NCBI GenBank assembly: GCA_902825855.1
Contig: CADECW010000064.1
Location: 1-42,694, forward strand
Direction of reading: 5' to 3'
DNA length: 42,694 nucleotides
Origin: an uncultured Rhodospirillales bacterium
Lineage (GTDB): Bacteria; Pseudomonadota; Alphaproteobacteria; Reyranellales; Reyranellaceae
Shown: in pieces, positions 1 through 8,275 of the stretch
Layout: the number at the start of each line of letters is the position of its first letter
How positions within the stretch are numbered: position 1 is the first letter of the stretch
Translations under genes and position numbers: made by a program
Notes under the pieces: generated by a model
What the model saw: the letters and a program-made list of their open reading frames with translations, nothing else
Databases searched by the model: none
Told to the model about the DNA's origin: nothing

Positions 1-1645
1 CAATGGTACCGGTGTTCATGGCGACACCGACATCGGCCTGGGCCAGCGCCGGCGCATCGTTGGTGCCGTCGCCGCACATCGCCACCAGCTTGCCCTCGGC
101 CTGTTCGGTGCGGATCAGCTTGAGCTTGGTCTCGGGCGTGGCCTGGGCCAGGAAGTCGTCGACGCCGGATTCGGCAGCGATCGCCGCGGCCGTTACCGGA
201 TTGTCGCCGGTGATCATGACGGTGCGGATGCCCATCCGGCGCAAGGTCGCGAAGCGCTCGCGGATGCCCCCTTTGACGATGTCCTTGAGATGGATGACGC
301 CCAGAAGCTTGCCATCCTTGGCGACGGCCAACGGCGTGCCGCCGGACTTGGCGACCTTGTCGGCCAGCGTCTCGACTTCGCGCGCCATGTGGGGCGCGTT
401 CGCACCGGCCTTGACGTCGGCGATGATGGCGTCGACCGCGCCCTTGCGGATCGAGGTGCCGTCGACGTCGATGCCGCTGATGCGGGTGTAGGCCGAGAAC
501 GGGATGAACCTGGCGTGCAACGGCGCCATCTCGCGGCCGCGGATGTCGTACTTCTCCTTGGCCAGCACGACGATCGAGCGGCCCTCCGGAGTCTCGTCCG
601 ACAGTGAGGCGAGCTGCGCGGCGTCGGCCAGGTCGCGCTCGTCGATGCCGGTGACCGGCAGGAACTCCGCGGCCTGGCGGTTGCCGAGCGTGATGGTGCC
701 GGTCTTGTCGAGCAGCAGCGTGTCGACGTCGCCTGCCGCCTCGACGGCGCGGCCCGACATGGCGAGTACGTTGAAGCGCACCAGGCGGTCCATGCCGGCG
801 ATGCCGATGGCGGACAGCAGCGCACCGATGGTGGTCGGGATCAAGGTGACGAACAGCGCCACCAGCACCAGCACGCCCATGGTGCCACCGGCATAGGCGG
901 CGAAGCTCGGGATCGAGGCCACCGAGAAGACGAAGATGATCGTCATGCCGGCCAGCAGGATGTTGAGTGCGATCTCGTTCGGCGTCTTCTGGCGCTCGGC
1001 GCCCTCGACCAGGGCGATCATGCGATCGAGGAAGGTCGAGCCGGGCTGCGCCGTGATGCGCACCTTGATCCAGTCGGAGATCACCTGCGTGCCGCCGGTC
1101 ACGGCCGAGCGATCGCCGCCGGCCTCGCGGATGACCGGCGCGGACTCGCCGGTGATGGCTGCCTCGTTGACCGAGGCCACGCCCTCGATCACCTCGCCGT
1201 CGGACGGGATGAGATCGCCGGCTTCGACCAGCACGACGTCACCCTTCCTGAGGCCGGTTGCCGGCAGGGATTCGAACGTCCGCGACTGGGCATCACTCAG
1301 CCGCTTGGCCACCGTCTCGGTCCTGGCCTTGCGCAGGGTCGCCGCCTGGGCCTTGCCGCGCCCCTCGGCGACCGCTTCGGCGAAGTTGGCAAACAGCACG
1401 GTGAACCAGAGCCAGAGATTGATCTGGAAGGAGAAGCCGAGACCGCCGTTTCCCATCACGAGATCACGGACGAACAGGATCGTGGTCAGCATCGCGACCA
1501 CTTCGACCGTGAACATCACGGGGTTCTTGACCATCACGCGCGGGTCGAGCTTGCGGAACGAGTCGATCAGTGCCGGCCCGAGGATTTTCGGGTCGGTCAG
1601 CGTCGAAGCCGCCGTCCGGCGGCCGGAAAGAGCCATATCGGTCAT
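1..1645 (-). CDS. kdpB: Potassium-transporting P-type ATPase subunit KdpB (3'-truncated by window edge)
   Basis: Catalytic P-type ATPase subunit of the KdpFABC high-affinity K+ pump; it hydrolyses ATP to drive K+ import through KdpA. The reverse-strand translation starts MTDMALSGRRT at 1645. It contains the actuator motif TGES (AAITGESAPV), the phosphorylation motif DKTGTITLGNR and the hinge motif GDGTNDAPALAQADVG, all diagnostic of KdpB. About 548 codons are visible and the frame is still open at base 1, so the C-terminal membrane helices lie outside the window. It begins 14 nt after the kdpA stop, as in a normal kdpFABC operon. kdpC, and any kdpD/kdpE, would lie to the left and cannot be seen. 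Identification is secure; only the 3' end is missing. Confidence 0.97.
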   Translation of the reverse strand, partial: MTDMALSGRRTAASTLTDPKILGPALIDSFRKLDPRVMVKNPVMFTVEVVAMLTTILFVRDLVMGNGGLGFSFQINLWLWFTVLFANFAEAVAEGRGKAQAATLRKARTETVAKRLSDAQSRTFESLPATGLRKGDVVLVEAGDLIPSDGEVIEGVASVNEAAITGESAPVIREAGGDRSAVTGGTQVISDWIKVRITAQPGSTFLDRMIALVEGAERQKTPNEIALNILLAGMTIIFVFSVASIPSFAAYAGGTMGVLVLVALFVTLIPTTIGALLSAIGIAGMDRLVRFNVLAMSGRAVEAAGDVDTLLLDKTGTITLGNRQAAEFLPVTGIDERDLADAAQLASLSDETPEGRSIVVLAKEKYDIRGREMAPLHARFIPFSAYTRISGIDVDGTSIRKGAVDAIIADVKAGANAPHMAREVETLADKVAKSGGTPLAVAKDGKLLGVIHLKDIVKGGIRERFATLRRMGIRTVMITGDNPVTAAAIAAESGVDDFLAQATPETKLKLIRTEQAEGKLVAMCGDGTNDAPALAQADVGVAMNTGTI

Positions 1646-1659
1646 GACTGTCCTCGACT

Positions 1660-3387
1660 CTAGTAGAGTGTGCCCGCCAGCATCGCGAAGTGCTCGACGA
1701 GCGGGCCGAGCGCGAGGGCCGGGAAGAAGGTAAGGCCGCCCACGATCAGGATGACGCCGACCACCAGGCCGACGAACAGCGGGCCGTTGGTCGGGAAGGT
1801 GCCGGCCGAGGCGGGTACGATCTTCTTGGAAGCGAGCGAGCCCGCGATGGCGACCATCGGCACGATCATCAGGAAGCGGCCGATGAACATCGCGAGGCCG
1901 ATGGTGGTGTTGTAGAACAGCGTGTTGGCACTGATGCCGGCGAATGCGGACCCGTTGTTGCCGGTGGCCGACGTGTAGGCGTAGAGGATCTCGCTGAAAC
2001 CATGCGGGCCCTGGTTGGCCGGACCGGCGAGACCGGCATCGACCACCGTGGCGATGGCGCTGAAGCCCAGAATCGAGAACGGCAGGATCAGGATGGCGAG
2101 CAGCGCCATCTTCACTTCCTTGGCCTCGATCTTCTTGCCGAGATACTCGGGCGTGCGGCCGACCATGAGGCCGGCGATGAACACCGAGATGATGGCGAAC
2201 AGCAACATGCCGTAGAGACCCGCGCCGACGCCACCGACGATGATCTCGCCGAGCTGGATGTTGAACAGCGGGATCAGGCCGCCGAGCGGTGTGAAGCTGT
2301 CGTGCATCGCATTGACCGCGCCGCACGAGGCGGCCGTAGTGATCACCGCAAACAGCGCGGAATTGGCGATGCCGAACCGGACATCCTTGCCTTCCATATT
2401 GCCTCCGGCCTGCATCGCCGAAGGTGCCGTATCGACGCCGAGCCTGGCGATCGCCGGATTGCCGGCCGCCTCGGCCCAGTAGGCGACGAGGACGCCGCCC
2501 AGGAACAAGACCGCCATGACGGCGAACACCGCCCAGCCCTGGCGCTGGTCGCCGACCATGCGGCCGAACACGTTGGTAAGCGACGCGCCGATCGCGAAGA
2601 TCAGCACGATCTGCACGAAATTGGTGATGGCATTGGGGTTCTCGAACGGATGGGCCGAATTGGTGTTGAAGAAACCGCCGCCGTTGGTACCCAGCATCTT
2701 GATGACTTCCTGCGAGGCCACCGGTCCCTGGGCGATCACCTGCTTGGCGCCTTCCAGCGTCGTCGCCTCGCTATAGGCGCCGAGATTCTGCGGCATGCCC
2801 TGCCAGACGAAGAACAGGCCGACGACGATCGAGATGGGCAGCAGGATGTAGAGCGTGCAGCGCACCAGATCGACCCAGAAGTTGCCGATGCCGCGCGCCG
2901 AGCGCCGGGCGAAGCCGCGCACCAGGGCGATGGCGAGTGCAATGCCGGTCGCGGCCGAGACGAAGTTGTGCACGGTGAGGCCCGCCATCTGCACGAGGTA
3001 GCTCATCGTCGTCTCGGGAACGTAGGACTGCCAGTTCGTGTTGGTGGTGAAGCTCATCGCCGTGTTGAAGGCGAGGCCCTCCTCGACCGCCGACTGGTCG
3101 GCCGGGTTGAAAGGCAGCAGCGCCTGGAAGCGCATCAGCGCGTAGAGAGTGAGAAAGCCCGCCAGGCTGAACAGCAGCATGCTGACGGCATAGGTCAGCC
3201 AGTTCTGCTCGGTGCGTTCGTCGACTCCGCTCAGGCGATAGAAGCCGCGCTCGACCGGGCCCAAGACCGGCGACAGGAAGGTTCGCTCGCCCTGGAAGAC
3301 GCGCGTCATGTAGCCGCCGAGCGGCTTCACGAGCAGGATGACCACCACGCAGTAAAGAGCGATCTGGATCCAGCCGTCGAAAGTCAT
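1660..3387 (-). CDS. kdpA: Potassium-transporting ATPase subunit KdpA
   Basis: K+-translocating, channel-like subunit of the Kdp pump in the inner membrane. The protein is 575 residues, close to the usual 550-600. It is strongly hydrophobic and carries the recognisable KdpA selectivity-loop segments TNTNWQSYV, GTNGGGFFNTNSAHPFENP and TSATGNNGSAFAG. The start MTFDGWIQIALYC has a GAGGAA ribosome site just upstream. It lies downstream of kdpF and directly upstream of kdpB, the standard order. The complementary strand shows long open frames caused by GC-rich codon use; these are not genes. Confidence 0.97.
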   Translation of the reverse strand: MTFDGWIQIALYCVVVILLVKPLGGYMTRVFQGERTFLSPVLGPVERGFYRLSGVDERTEQNWLTYAVSMLLFSLAGFLTLYALMRFQALLPFNPADQSAVEEGLAFNTAMSFTTNTNWQSYVPETTMSYLVQMAGLTVHNFVSAATGIALAIALVRGFARRSARGIGNFWVDLVRCTLYILLPISIVVGLFFVWQGMPQNLGAYSEATTLEGAKQVIAQGPVASQEVIKMLGTNGGGFFNTNSAHPFENPNAITNFVQIVLIFAIGASLTNVFGRMVGDQRQGWAVFAVMAVLFLGGVLVAYWAEAAGNPAIARLGVDTAPSAMQAGGNMEGKDVRFGIANSALFAVITTAASCGAVNAMHDSFTPLGGLIPLFNIQLGEIIVGGVGAGLYGMLLFAIISVFIAGLMVGRTPEYLGKKIEAKEVKMALLAILILPFSILGFSAIATVVDAGLAGPANQGPHGFSEILYAYTSATGNNGSAFAGISANTLFYNTTIGLAMFIGRFLMIVPMVAIAGSLASKKIVPASAGTFPTNGPLFVGLVVGVILIVGGLTFFPALALGPLVEHFAMLAGTLY

Positions 3388-3411
3388 GGGTCGTTCCTCG
3401 GGAAGCGCGGC

Positions 3412-3501
3412 CTAAAACCGCTCGGGCCGCAGCAGGGCGTAGACGAGATAGACGAGCAGGCCGATCGTGACGGCGCTGCCCAGGATGTATTCGATCAGCA
3501 T
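3412..3501 (-). CDS. kdpF: KdpF, small stabilising subunit of the Kdp pump
   Basis: A 29-residue single-helix peptide, MLIEYILGSAVTIGLLVYLV followed by YALLRPERF. The ending YALLRPERF is the typical KdpF C-terminus. KdpF stabilises the KdpABC complex in the membrane. The start has a good AGGAGCGG ribosome site. It sits 24 nt upstream of kdpA and 10 nt downstream of another microprotein gene. Such genes are often missed because of their size; here position, length and ending all agree. Confidence 0.93.
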   Translation of the reverse strand: MLIEYILGSAVTIGLLVYLVYALLRPERF

Positions 3502-3511
3502 GGGCCGCTCC

Positions 3512-3595
3512 TCACAGCTTCTCGCAGGCATAGGCATAGGCGATCGCCAGCACGAACGCTCCGGCTCCGACCGCAATCAGGATGACATCGAGCAT
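3512..3595 (-). CDS. One-helix membrane microprotein upstream of kdpF
   Basis: A 27-residue peptide, MLDVILIAVGAGAFVLAIAY followed by AYACEKL. It is a single hydrophobic helix ending in a short charged tail. A ribosome site (AGAGGAAG) precedes the ATG. It is transcribed with kdpF, whose ATG lies 10 nt downstream. It is not KdpF by sequence. It resembles the other microprotein at 3925-4005 in its M-x-D opening, helix and ending of the type Y-x(0-2)-(C)E(K/R)L. I infer an accessory peptide of the Kdp pump or of its expression control. The exact function is unknown; its reality rests on SD, spacing and composition. Confidence 0.72.
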   Translation of the reverse strand: MLDVILIAVGAGAFVLAIAYAYACEKL

Positions 3596-3631
3596 GGCTG
3601 CTTCCTCTCGGCGAACGGCGAGCGGGACTGC

Positions 3632-3811
3632 CTAGGCGATCCCGAACAATCGCAAGGTCGCGGTAATCGCGAACGCCACTGCCAGGTGGATCGTCAGCAG
3701 CACGCCGATCTCGGCCAGGACTTCGCCTGACGTCGGGCCATCGCCCGAAGCGGCCAACGCCCGATGATCGGCATCGAGCGAGCGCGACAGGATTCGAAGG
3801 GGTAATCTCAT
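3632..3811 (-). CDS. Small hypothetical membrane protein in the kdp leader region
   Basis: A 59-residue frame starting MRLPLRILSRSLDADHRALA and ending in a predicted membrane helix, IGVLLTIHLAVAFAITATL, then RLFGIA. A longer version could start at 3862 (76 residues), but neither start has a convincing ribosome site. It lies between two one-helix microprotein genes on the same strand, which supports membership of the kdp transcription unit. I do not recognise the family. The helix and the soluble amphipathic N-terminus are what can be seen; it may be a regulator or a chance frame. Confidence 0.48.
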   Translation of the reverse strand: MRLPLRILSRSLDADHRALAASGDGPTSGEVLAEIGVLLTIHLAVAFAITATLRLFGIA

Positions 3812-3924
3812 GGGATGGCCAAAGTGGACCGGGAGCACATAAGAAATCGACGGCGGACCCACGCTGCGGGCATAGGAACGGCATAGGAATTCGAGGCCGT
3901 CCGGGTTGCCACGTCGGGGCGGCC

Positions 3925-4005
3925 CTACCAGCGATTACAGAGGCGCTCGTAGCCGATGTACGCGCACAAGAGTGCAAATCCGATGAACAGGACGATGTCG
4001 AACAT
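3925..4005 (-). CDS. One-helix membrane microprotein at the head of the kdp cluster
   Basis: A 26-residue peptide, MFDIVLFIGFALLCAYIGYE followed by RLCNRW. A strong AGGAGATGA ribosome site sits just upstream, the best SD in this cluster. It has one hydrophobic helix and a basic, Cys/Trp-containing tail. It resembles the microprotein at 3512-3595 in its opening (M-F/L-D-x-x-L) and C-terminal E-x-L element, suggesting duplication. It is the first gene of the minus-strand run toward kdpFAB, so it may mark the 5' end of that operon. Function unknown. Confidence 0.68.
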   Translation of the reverse strand: MFDIVLFIGFALLCAYIGYERLCNRW

Positions 4006-4255
4006 GGGTCATCTCCTCGCCAGATAAGAGGCCCTGACGAGGTAGGAATTCGAGATGTCCCTCGGTGGTTCGGCATAGCGCGAGCATATGAATCGCAGGC
4101 GAACCCGCGAAACCTGTCCTTTGGTATGACGGCGTACCACCGCAGGTTCGAACGCAGCATCTCCTACGAAATTCATATGGCGCACGCCGCCGCTCCGCAT
4201 GGACTTCCTAAGATCGGCGGCAGTTCTCTGGTCGTGTCATCAAGGAGTAGGATGG
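4006..4255. promoter_or_regulatory. Divergent intergenic region between kdp cluster and porin gene
   Basis: About 250 bases without a supported gene, which must hold the promoters of the kdp-side operon (minus) and of the porin gene (plus). It contains an imperfect inverted repeat, AACCTG (4111-4116) with GGTA (4123-4126) against TACC (4135-4138) and CAGGTT (4143-4148). This is the best operator candidate I can see. No clear sigma-70 hexamer pair was recognised. A porin ribosome site, AAGGAG, lies at 4242-4247. Confidence 0.4.
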
Positions 4256-5152
4256 ATGCACCGGGGAGTGTTCGCCGCACTGGCGGCAGGTGTTGGATTC
4301 GCGCTCGCGGATCCGGCTGCTGCGCTGGATCCCGTCCAGGGCCAGGTCCAGGGGCAAGCTCAGGCCCAGGCTCCGGCACCGACTCCTGCGTCCGGCCAGG
4401 GGCCGTCACCGGCCACGGCAGCGCCTGCAGCGAAGGAAACATGGAAGGCGCCGTTCGGCGGCTCGTGGACAGCCACCTTCGCCTTCGCCACCGACTATTC
4501 CTATCGCGGGATCTCTCAGACCCAGCGCCAGATCGCAATCCAGCCCGCCTTCACCTATGAGACCCCGACGGTCGGCGAGAAGGTGCCGATCGGCGCCTAT
4601 GTCGGCGCCTGGGGCAGCAACGTCTACTACGGCAACACCAATCCTACCATCGCCGAGATCGACCTGATCGCCGGCCTGAGACTGAAGGCACTCGAGGGCA
4701 AGTTCACCGGCGACCTGGGCTACATCCGCTATAACTATCTCGGCGCGCCCTCGAACCTGTTCTACGACTTCAACGAGTTCGGCCTGGTGCTGGGCTACGA
4801 CTTTGGCATCGCCGCCATCCAGGGCGCGGTGCGTTACAGCCCCAACTTCTTCGGCAACTCCGGCATCGCCTGGTACAAGTGGGGTCAGGCCACCGTGCCG
4901 ATCCCTTACACCTTCAATGAAAACTTCGCTTTCAAGCTCTACGGCGCTATCGGCAATCAGTACGTCGAGCGCTTCACCAACTACGGCATCGGCAACGACA
5001 ACTACTGGGACTGGCAGATCGGCGTCAGCGCCACGGTCTACGGTGTCGATCTCACCATCGCCTATATCGACACCAACCTCGACGTAGCCAACTGCGGCGC
5101 CACCATGAACTGCAACGCCCGCGCCATCTTCACCATCTCGAAGACTTTCTAG
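4256..5152 (+). CDS. TorF-family putative outer-membrane porin
   Basis: A 298-residue exported protein. It starts MHRGVFAALAAGVGFALADP, a signal peptide, followed by a Gln/Ala/Pro-rich stretch with repeated GQ/AQ units (about residues 25-65). Then comes a beta-strand-rich body beginning TATFAFATDYSYRGISQT. That opening, with the SYRG(I/V)SQT pattern, is characteristic of the TIGR02001/TorF family of putative porins. The protein ends in an aromatic residue (ISKTF), as outer-membrane barrels often do. The chosen ATG has AAGGAG 8 nt upstream; a longer frame upstream lacks one. It lies between the kdp and kup genes, so a role in ion entry through the outer membrane is possible, but that is inference from position. 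Confidence 0.85.
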   Translation: MHRGVFAALAAGVGFALADPAAALDPVQGQVQGQAQAQAPAPTPASGQGPSPATAAPAAKETWKAPFGGSWTATFAFATDYSYRGISQTQRQIAIQPAFTYETPTVGEKVPIGAYVGAWGSNVYYGNTNPTIAEIDLIAGLRLKALEGKFTGDLGYIRYNYLGAPSNLFYDFNEFGLVLGYDFGIAAIQGAVRYSPNFFGNSGIAWYKWGQATVPIPYTFNENFAFKLYGAIGNQYVERFTNYGIGNDNYWDWQIGVSATVYGVDLTIAYIDTNLDVANCGATMNCNARAIFTISKTF

Positions 5153-5232
5153 CGCCGCCCTCCGGGAGGCTTCGCGGGATGACGGGAAATGGTCATATGC
5201 GATAGCCTCTCCTAGACGGGGGAGGTTCAGGC

Positions 5233-7125
5233 ATGAGCATGAGCGCCGCTTCGCGGCCCGCCGACCGAAAGCGGGCGGCCGGCCTGACGCTGGCGGCGCT
5301 CGGCATTGTCTTCGGCGATATCGGCACCAGCCCTCTCTACACCGTCCAGACCTGCTTCAGCGATTTCACCGGCCTGAAGCCCACACCCGACAACGTGCTT
5401 GGCATGCTTTCGCTGATCACCTGGGCGCTGATCATCGTCGTCACCCTGAAGTACGTCATCGTGGTCATGCGCGCCGACAACCGCGGCGAGGGCGGCGTGC
5501 TGGCGCTGATGGCGCTGGTGTCGCGCGAGCGCGGCATCTCCGAGCGCCGACGCAACGTCTACGTGATCATCGGCATGCTGGGCGCTGCCCTGTTCTATGG
5601 CGACTGCCTGCTGACGCCTGCCATCTCGGTGCTGAGCGCCGTGGAGGGCCTGAACGTGGCGACGACGGCCTTCCAACCGGTGATCCTGCCAATCGCCATG
5701 GTGGTGCTGATCAGCCTGTTCGCCATGCAGTCCTTCGGCACGGCAGGGATCGGCCATCTCTTCGGGCCGATCATGCTGATCTGGTTCGCAATCCTCTTCG
5801 TGCTGGGCGTGCGCCAGATCGTGCAGCATCCCGAGGTGCTGATGGCGCTGTCGCCGCATCACGCCTTCGCCTTCGCCATGAAGCACAAGACCGGCGCCTT
5901 CATCGCCCTGGGGGCGGTCACGCTGGCGCTGACCGGGGCGGAGGCGCTCTACGCCGACATCGGCCATTTCGGTCGCAACCCGATACGGATCGCCTGGCTG
6001 ATCGTGGTGTTCCCCGCCCTGCTCGCCAACTACTACGGCCAGGGCGCATTGCTGCTCGGCGATCCATCGGCCGCTTCCAACCCCTTCTTCAATCTGGCGC
6101 CGTCGTGGGCGCTCTATCCCCTGGTGGTGGTCGCCACCATGGCAACGGTGATCGCCTCGCAGGCGACGATCTCGGGAGCCTTCTCAATGGCCCAGCAGGC
6201 GACGCTGCTGGGCCTGAGCCCGCGCGCCCGCATCCAGCATACGTCGCCCAACGAATACGGCCAGATCTACGTGCCCGCGATGAATTGGCTGCAGCTCGCG
6301 GGCGTGCTCGGCATCGTGCTGGCCTTCAAGACCGGTCCCGACATCGCCTCGGCCTACGGCATCGCCGTGACCGGCACCATGCTGATCACGACGATCCTGG
6401 TGCTGACGCTCGCCGTGCGCGGCTGGAAGTGGCCATGGCTGCTGGTCGTGCCGCTCTTCCTCCTGCTGCTGGTCGTCGACGGCGCGCTGTTCTCGGCCAA
6501 CATGACCAAGTTCGACGACGGTGGCTGGGTGCCGCTCACCATCGCCGCCGTGCTCTTCATCGGCATGTGGACGTGGTATCGCGGCCGCCACGCCGTGCAG
6601 CAGCGCGAGCATGAACGAACCGTTCCGATCGAAACCCTGCTCGACAGCATCGAGCCCGAGCGCCTGTACCGCACGCAAGGCACGGCGATCTATCTCACGA
6701 CCTTCTCGGATGCCGCCTCCAACAGCCTGATGCAGAACCTGCGGCACAACGGCGTGCTGCACGAGCATGTCGTGCTGCTGACCGTGCACCTCCTCGAGGA
6801 GCCGTTCGTCGCGCCGGAGGACCGCCTGAGGGTCCGCGAGCTGGGCAGCGGCCTGCACCGCGCGGTGCTGTGCTACGGCTTCATGGAGAAGCCCGACGTC
6901 GGCCATGATATCGCGAGCCTGGCGAGCGAGGGCATTCCGGTCGATCCGCCGCAGACATCCTTCTTCCTCGGCCACAACAACGTCGTGAGCGGCGAGCATC
7001 CGCTGTTGCCGAGCTGGCAGCGCCGATTGTTCCTGATGCTGAGCCGCCTCGCCGCCAGCCCAACGGACTTTTTAGGCCTTCCGGCGAATCAGACGGTCGA
7101 GCTGGGGAGCCGGATCGAGGTTTAG
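5233..7125 (+). CDS. kup: Kup-family low-affinity potassium uptake protein
   Basis: A proton-coupled K+ importer of the KUP/HAK/KT family. The protein is 630 residues, the usual size. It opens with GLTLAALGIVFGDIGTSPLY, the family hallmark, and continues with about 12 hydrophobic segments, including DNRGEGGVLALMALV and GAVTLALTGAEALYADIGHF. A cytoplasmic C-terminal domain follows (YRTQGTAIYLT onward). A GGGGGAGG ribosome site precedes ATG 5233. It complements the Kdp pump on the other side of the porin gene: Kup is usually constitutive and low affinity, Kdp induced and high affinity. Its stop codon lies in the stem of the hairpin at 7123-7144. Confidence 0.96.
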   Translation: MSMSAASRPADRKRAAGLTLAALGIVFGDIGTSPLYTVQTCFSDFTGLKPTPDNVLGMLSLITWALIIVVTLKYVIVVMRADNRGEGGVLALMALVSRERGISERRRNVYVIIGMLGAALFYGDCLLTPAISVLSAVEGLNVATTAFQPVILPIAMVVLISLFAMQSFGTAGIGHLFGPIMLIWFAILFVLGVRQIVQHPEVLMALSPHHAFAFAMKHKTGAFIALGAVTLALTGAEALYADIGHFGRNPIRIAWLIVVFPALLANYYGQGALLLGDPSAASNPFFNLAPSWALYPLVVVATMATVIASQATISGAFSMAQQATLLGLSPRARIQHTSPNEYGQIYVPAMNWLQLAGVLGIVLAFKTGPDIASAYGIAVTGTMLITTILVLTLAVRGWKWPWLLVVPLFLLLLVVDGALFSANMTKFDDGGWVPLTIAAVLFIGMWTWYRGRHAVQQREHERTVPIETLLDSIEPERLYRTQGTAIYLTTFSDAASNSLMQNLRHNGVLHEHVVLLTVHLLEEPFVAPEDRLRVRELGSGLHRAVLCYGFMEKPDVGHDIASLASEGIPVDPPQTSFFLGHNNVVSGEHPLLPSWQRRLFLMLSRLAASPTDFLGLPANQTVELGSRIEV

Positions 7126-7144
7126 GCCGACCGATACCGGCCTA
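7123..7144. terminator. Bidirectional hairpin between convergent genes
   Basis: A perfect 7-bp stem, TAGGCCG (7123-7129) with CGGCCTA (7138-7144), and an 8-nt loop. The left arm begins with the kup stop codon and the right arm contains the stop of the convergent VOC gene. There is no clear T-tract, so it may be a weak terminator or mainly a 3'-end stabiliser. Confidence 0.55.
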
Positions 7145-7495
7145 CCACTCCCCGCAGCCGAACCTCAGCAGGTTGCCGTGCGGGTCATGAATGTAGAACT
7201 CCTTCATGTTCCACGGCCTCACCTCGAACGACGAGAGCCTGGGCACGCCGCGCTGCCTGAACTCCTCGTACAGCGCCGGGACCTGGCCGCCGCGGATGTA
7301 GCACGACGTGTTCTCGGGGAACTGCCGATCCGCCGTCTTCCAGAAATGGAGCTCCATATCGTCGCGCTTGACGATGAGATAGTCGCCGTCGGCCCAGGCG
7401 CTGGTGAAGCCGAGCTGGCCGACGTAGAAATCCCGGGTCTCGCCGATATCGAGCGATGCCAGGACCGGAATGCCGCGGGCGAGGTCGACGCTCAC
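7142..7495 (-). CDS. VOC-superfamily (bleomycin-resistance/glyoxalase-like) protein
   Basis: A 117-residue single-domain protein starting VSVDLARGIPVLASLDIGET, with initiating GTG at 7495. The pattern (I/V)PVLAS-x-D-x-x-x-(T/S)-x-x-FY-x-x-LGF at the N-terminus and FYIHDPHGNLLRFG at the C-terminus are the two halves of a vicinal-oxygen-chelate fold. VOC proteins of this size act as dimers, as bleomycin-type antibiotic binders or small dioxygenase/isomerase enzymes; the substrate here is unknown. The GTG overlaps the stop of the upstream gene (GTGA), so the two are translationally coupled. The start is fixed by that overlap and by the conserved N-terminus. Confidence 0.87.
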   Translation of the reverse strand: MSVDLARGIPVLASLDIGETRDFYVGQLGFTSAWADGDYLIVKRDDMELHFWKTADRQFPENTSCYIRGGQVPALYEEFRQRGVPRLSSFEVRPWNMKEFYIHDPHGNLLRFGCGEW

Positions 7496-7749
7496 GCGTC
7501 GAACGCCGAGATGGTGATCGCTTCGCGCGCCGGCGGCTGCAGTCCGCGCGCCAGCAGGTCGGCGAGGCGGGCGAAGATTCGGCCGGCTTCGACGCAACCG
7601 ACATCCTGCGCCACCGCTTCGGCAGTGATGTTGAGCAGGGCGTTGCCGGCGAGATCGCGGCATTCGGCCGGCAGGTCGGCGACGGCATCCGAGATGATCT
7701 GCATGGCGCGCTGCAGGTCGGCGACGCGATCCGGATGCCGTGTGCTCAA
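7492..7749 (-). CDS. Small hypothetical protein, translationally coupled
   Basis: An 85-residue, Ala- and Asp-rich, predicted helical protein: TTG start at 7749, then STRHPDRVADLQRAMQIISD, ending ITISAFDA. A GGGAGA ribosome site precedes the TTG. The start overlaps the upstream stop as TTGA and its own stop overlaps the VOC start as GTGA, so all three genes form one tightly coupled unit. The protein contains one internal Cys pair (positions near 30 and 52). I recognise no domain. The coupling on both sides is strong evidence that the frame is real. Confidence 0.7.
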   Translation of the reverse strand: MSTRHPDRVADLQRAMQIISDAVADLPAECRDLAGNALLNITAEAVAQDVGCVEAGRIFARLADLLARGLQPPAREAITISAFDA

Positions 7750-8252
7750 TTGAGTCTCCCTGCGGCATCACCGGCCGGCGGCGCCAGCCTGAGACCAGCG
7801 CTCGCCAGCGCAACGGCGAAGGCCTTCAATCGCACTGCCGCGACGCGTGAAGCGGTCGGCGCCATCATGATGTCGAGCGACGCCATCAACGGCCCATCGA
7901 AATCGCCCTGCGCAAGACCGCACAACGCCACCAGGATCGCCTCGTCGCGACTGACGCACGAGCAATCGGGGCGATGGATTTCCATCGCGCGGCGCGTGCC
8001 GAACAGCAATGCGTCCATGGCGATAGCGAAGTCGGGCAGCACCGCGAGCACGCCGGCCGTCTTGAAGCCCTGATGCAGTACCGAGCCCTCTGCCGGCAGC
8101 GCGCGGTCCTGCTGCCACTGTCGCAGCGCCCACAGCACGAAGCGCTCGCTGATCGGCAGGCCGCAGGCACAACCTGGCCGACCACAGCCCGTGCGTGGAT
8201 CGCCGCTCTTGCTCTCGAGGGCGTTAACCCTTTGTTCCGCCGTGCTTTCCAT
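7746..8252 (-). CDS. Hypothetical Cys-rich protein with possible metal-binding motif
   Basis: A 168-residue protein of unknown family. The N-terminal part has C23-x4-C28-x-C30 (TGCGRPGCACGLP) and the middle has H93-x3-C97-x-C99 (HRPDCSCVS), with a further Cys at 111. Five Cys and one His in two clusters could form a metal or Fe-S site; this is inference. The rest is helical and hydrophobic (VLAVLPDFAIAMDALLFG), without a clear membrane segment. The ATG at 8252 is the only good start. It is divergent from hemP, about 90 bp away, so the two could share iron- or heme-responsive control. Confidence 0.72.
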   Translation of the reverse strand: MESTAEQRVNALESKSGDPRTGCGRPGCACGLPISERFVLWALRQWQQDRALPAEGSVLHQGFKTAGVLAVLPDFAIAMDALLFGTRRAMEIHRPDCSCVSRDEAILVALCGLAQGDFDGPLMASLDIMMAPTASRVAAVRLKAFAVALASAGLRLAPPAGDAAGRLN

Positions 8253-8275
8253 GGCTCACCGATAGTTGAATGCCA

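Noticed and set aside
1690..3585. Long open frame on the plus strand opposite kdpA
   Set aside because: Composition is Arg/Asp/Glu/His-rich without domains; it mirrors kdpA codon bias in high-GC DNA.
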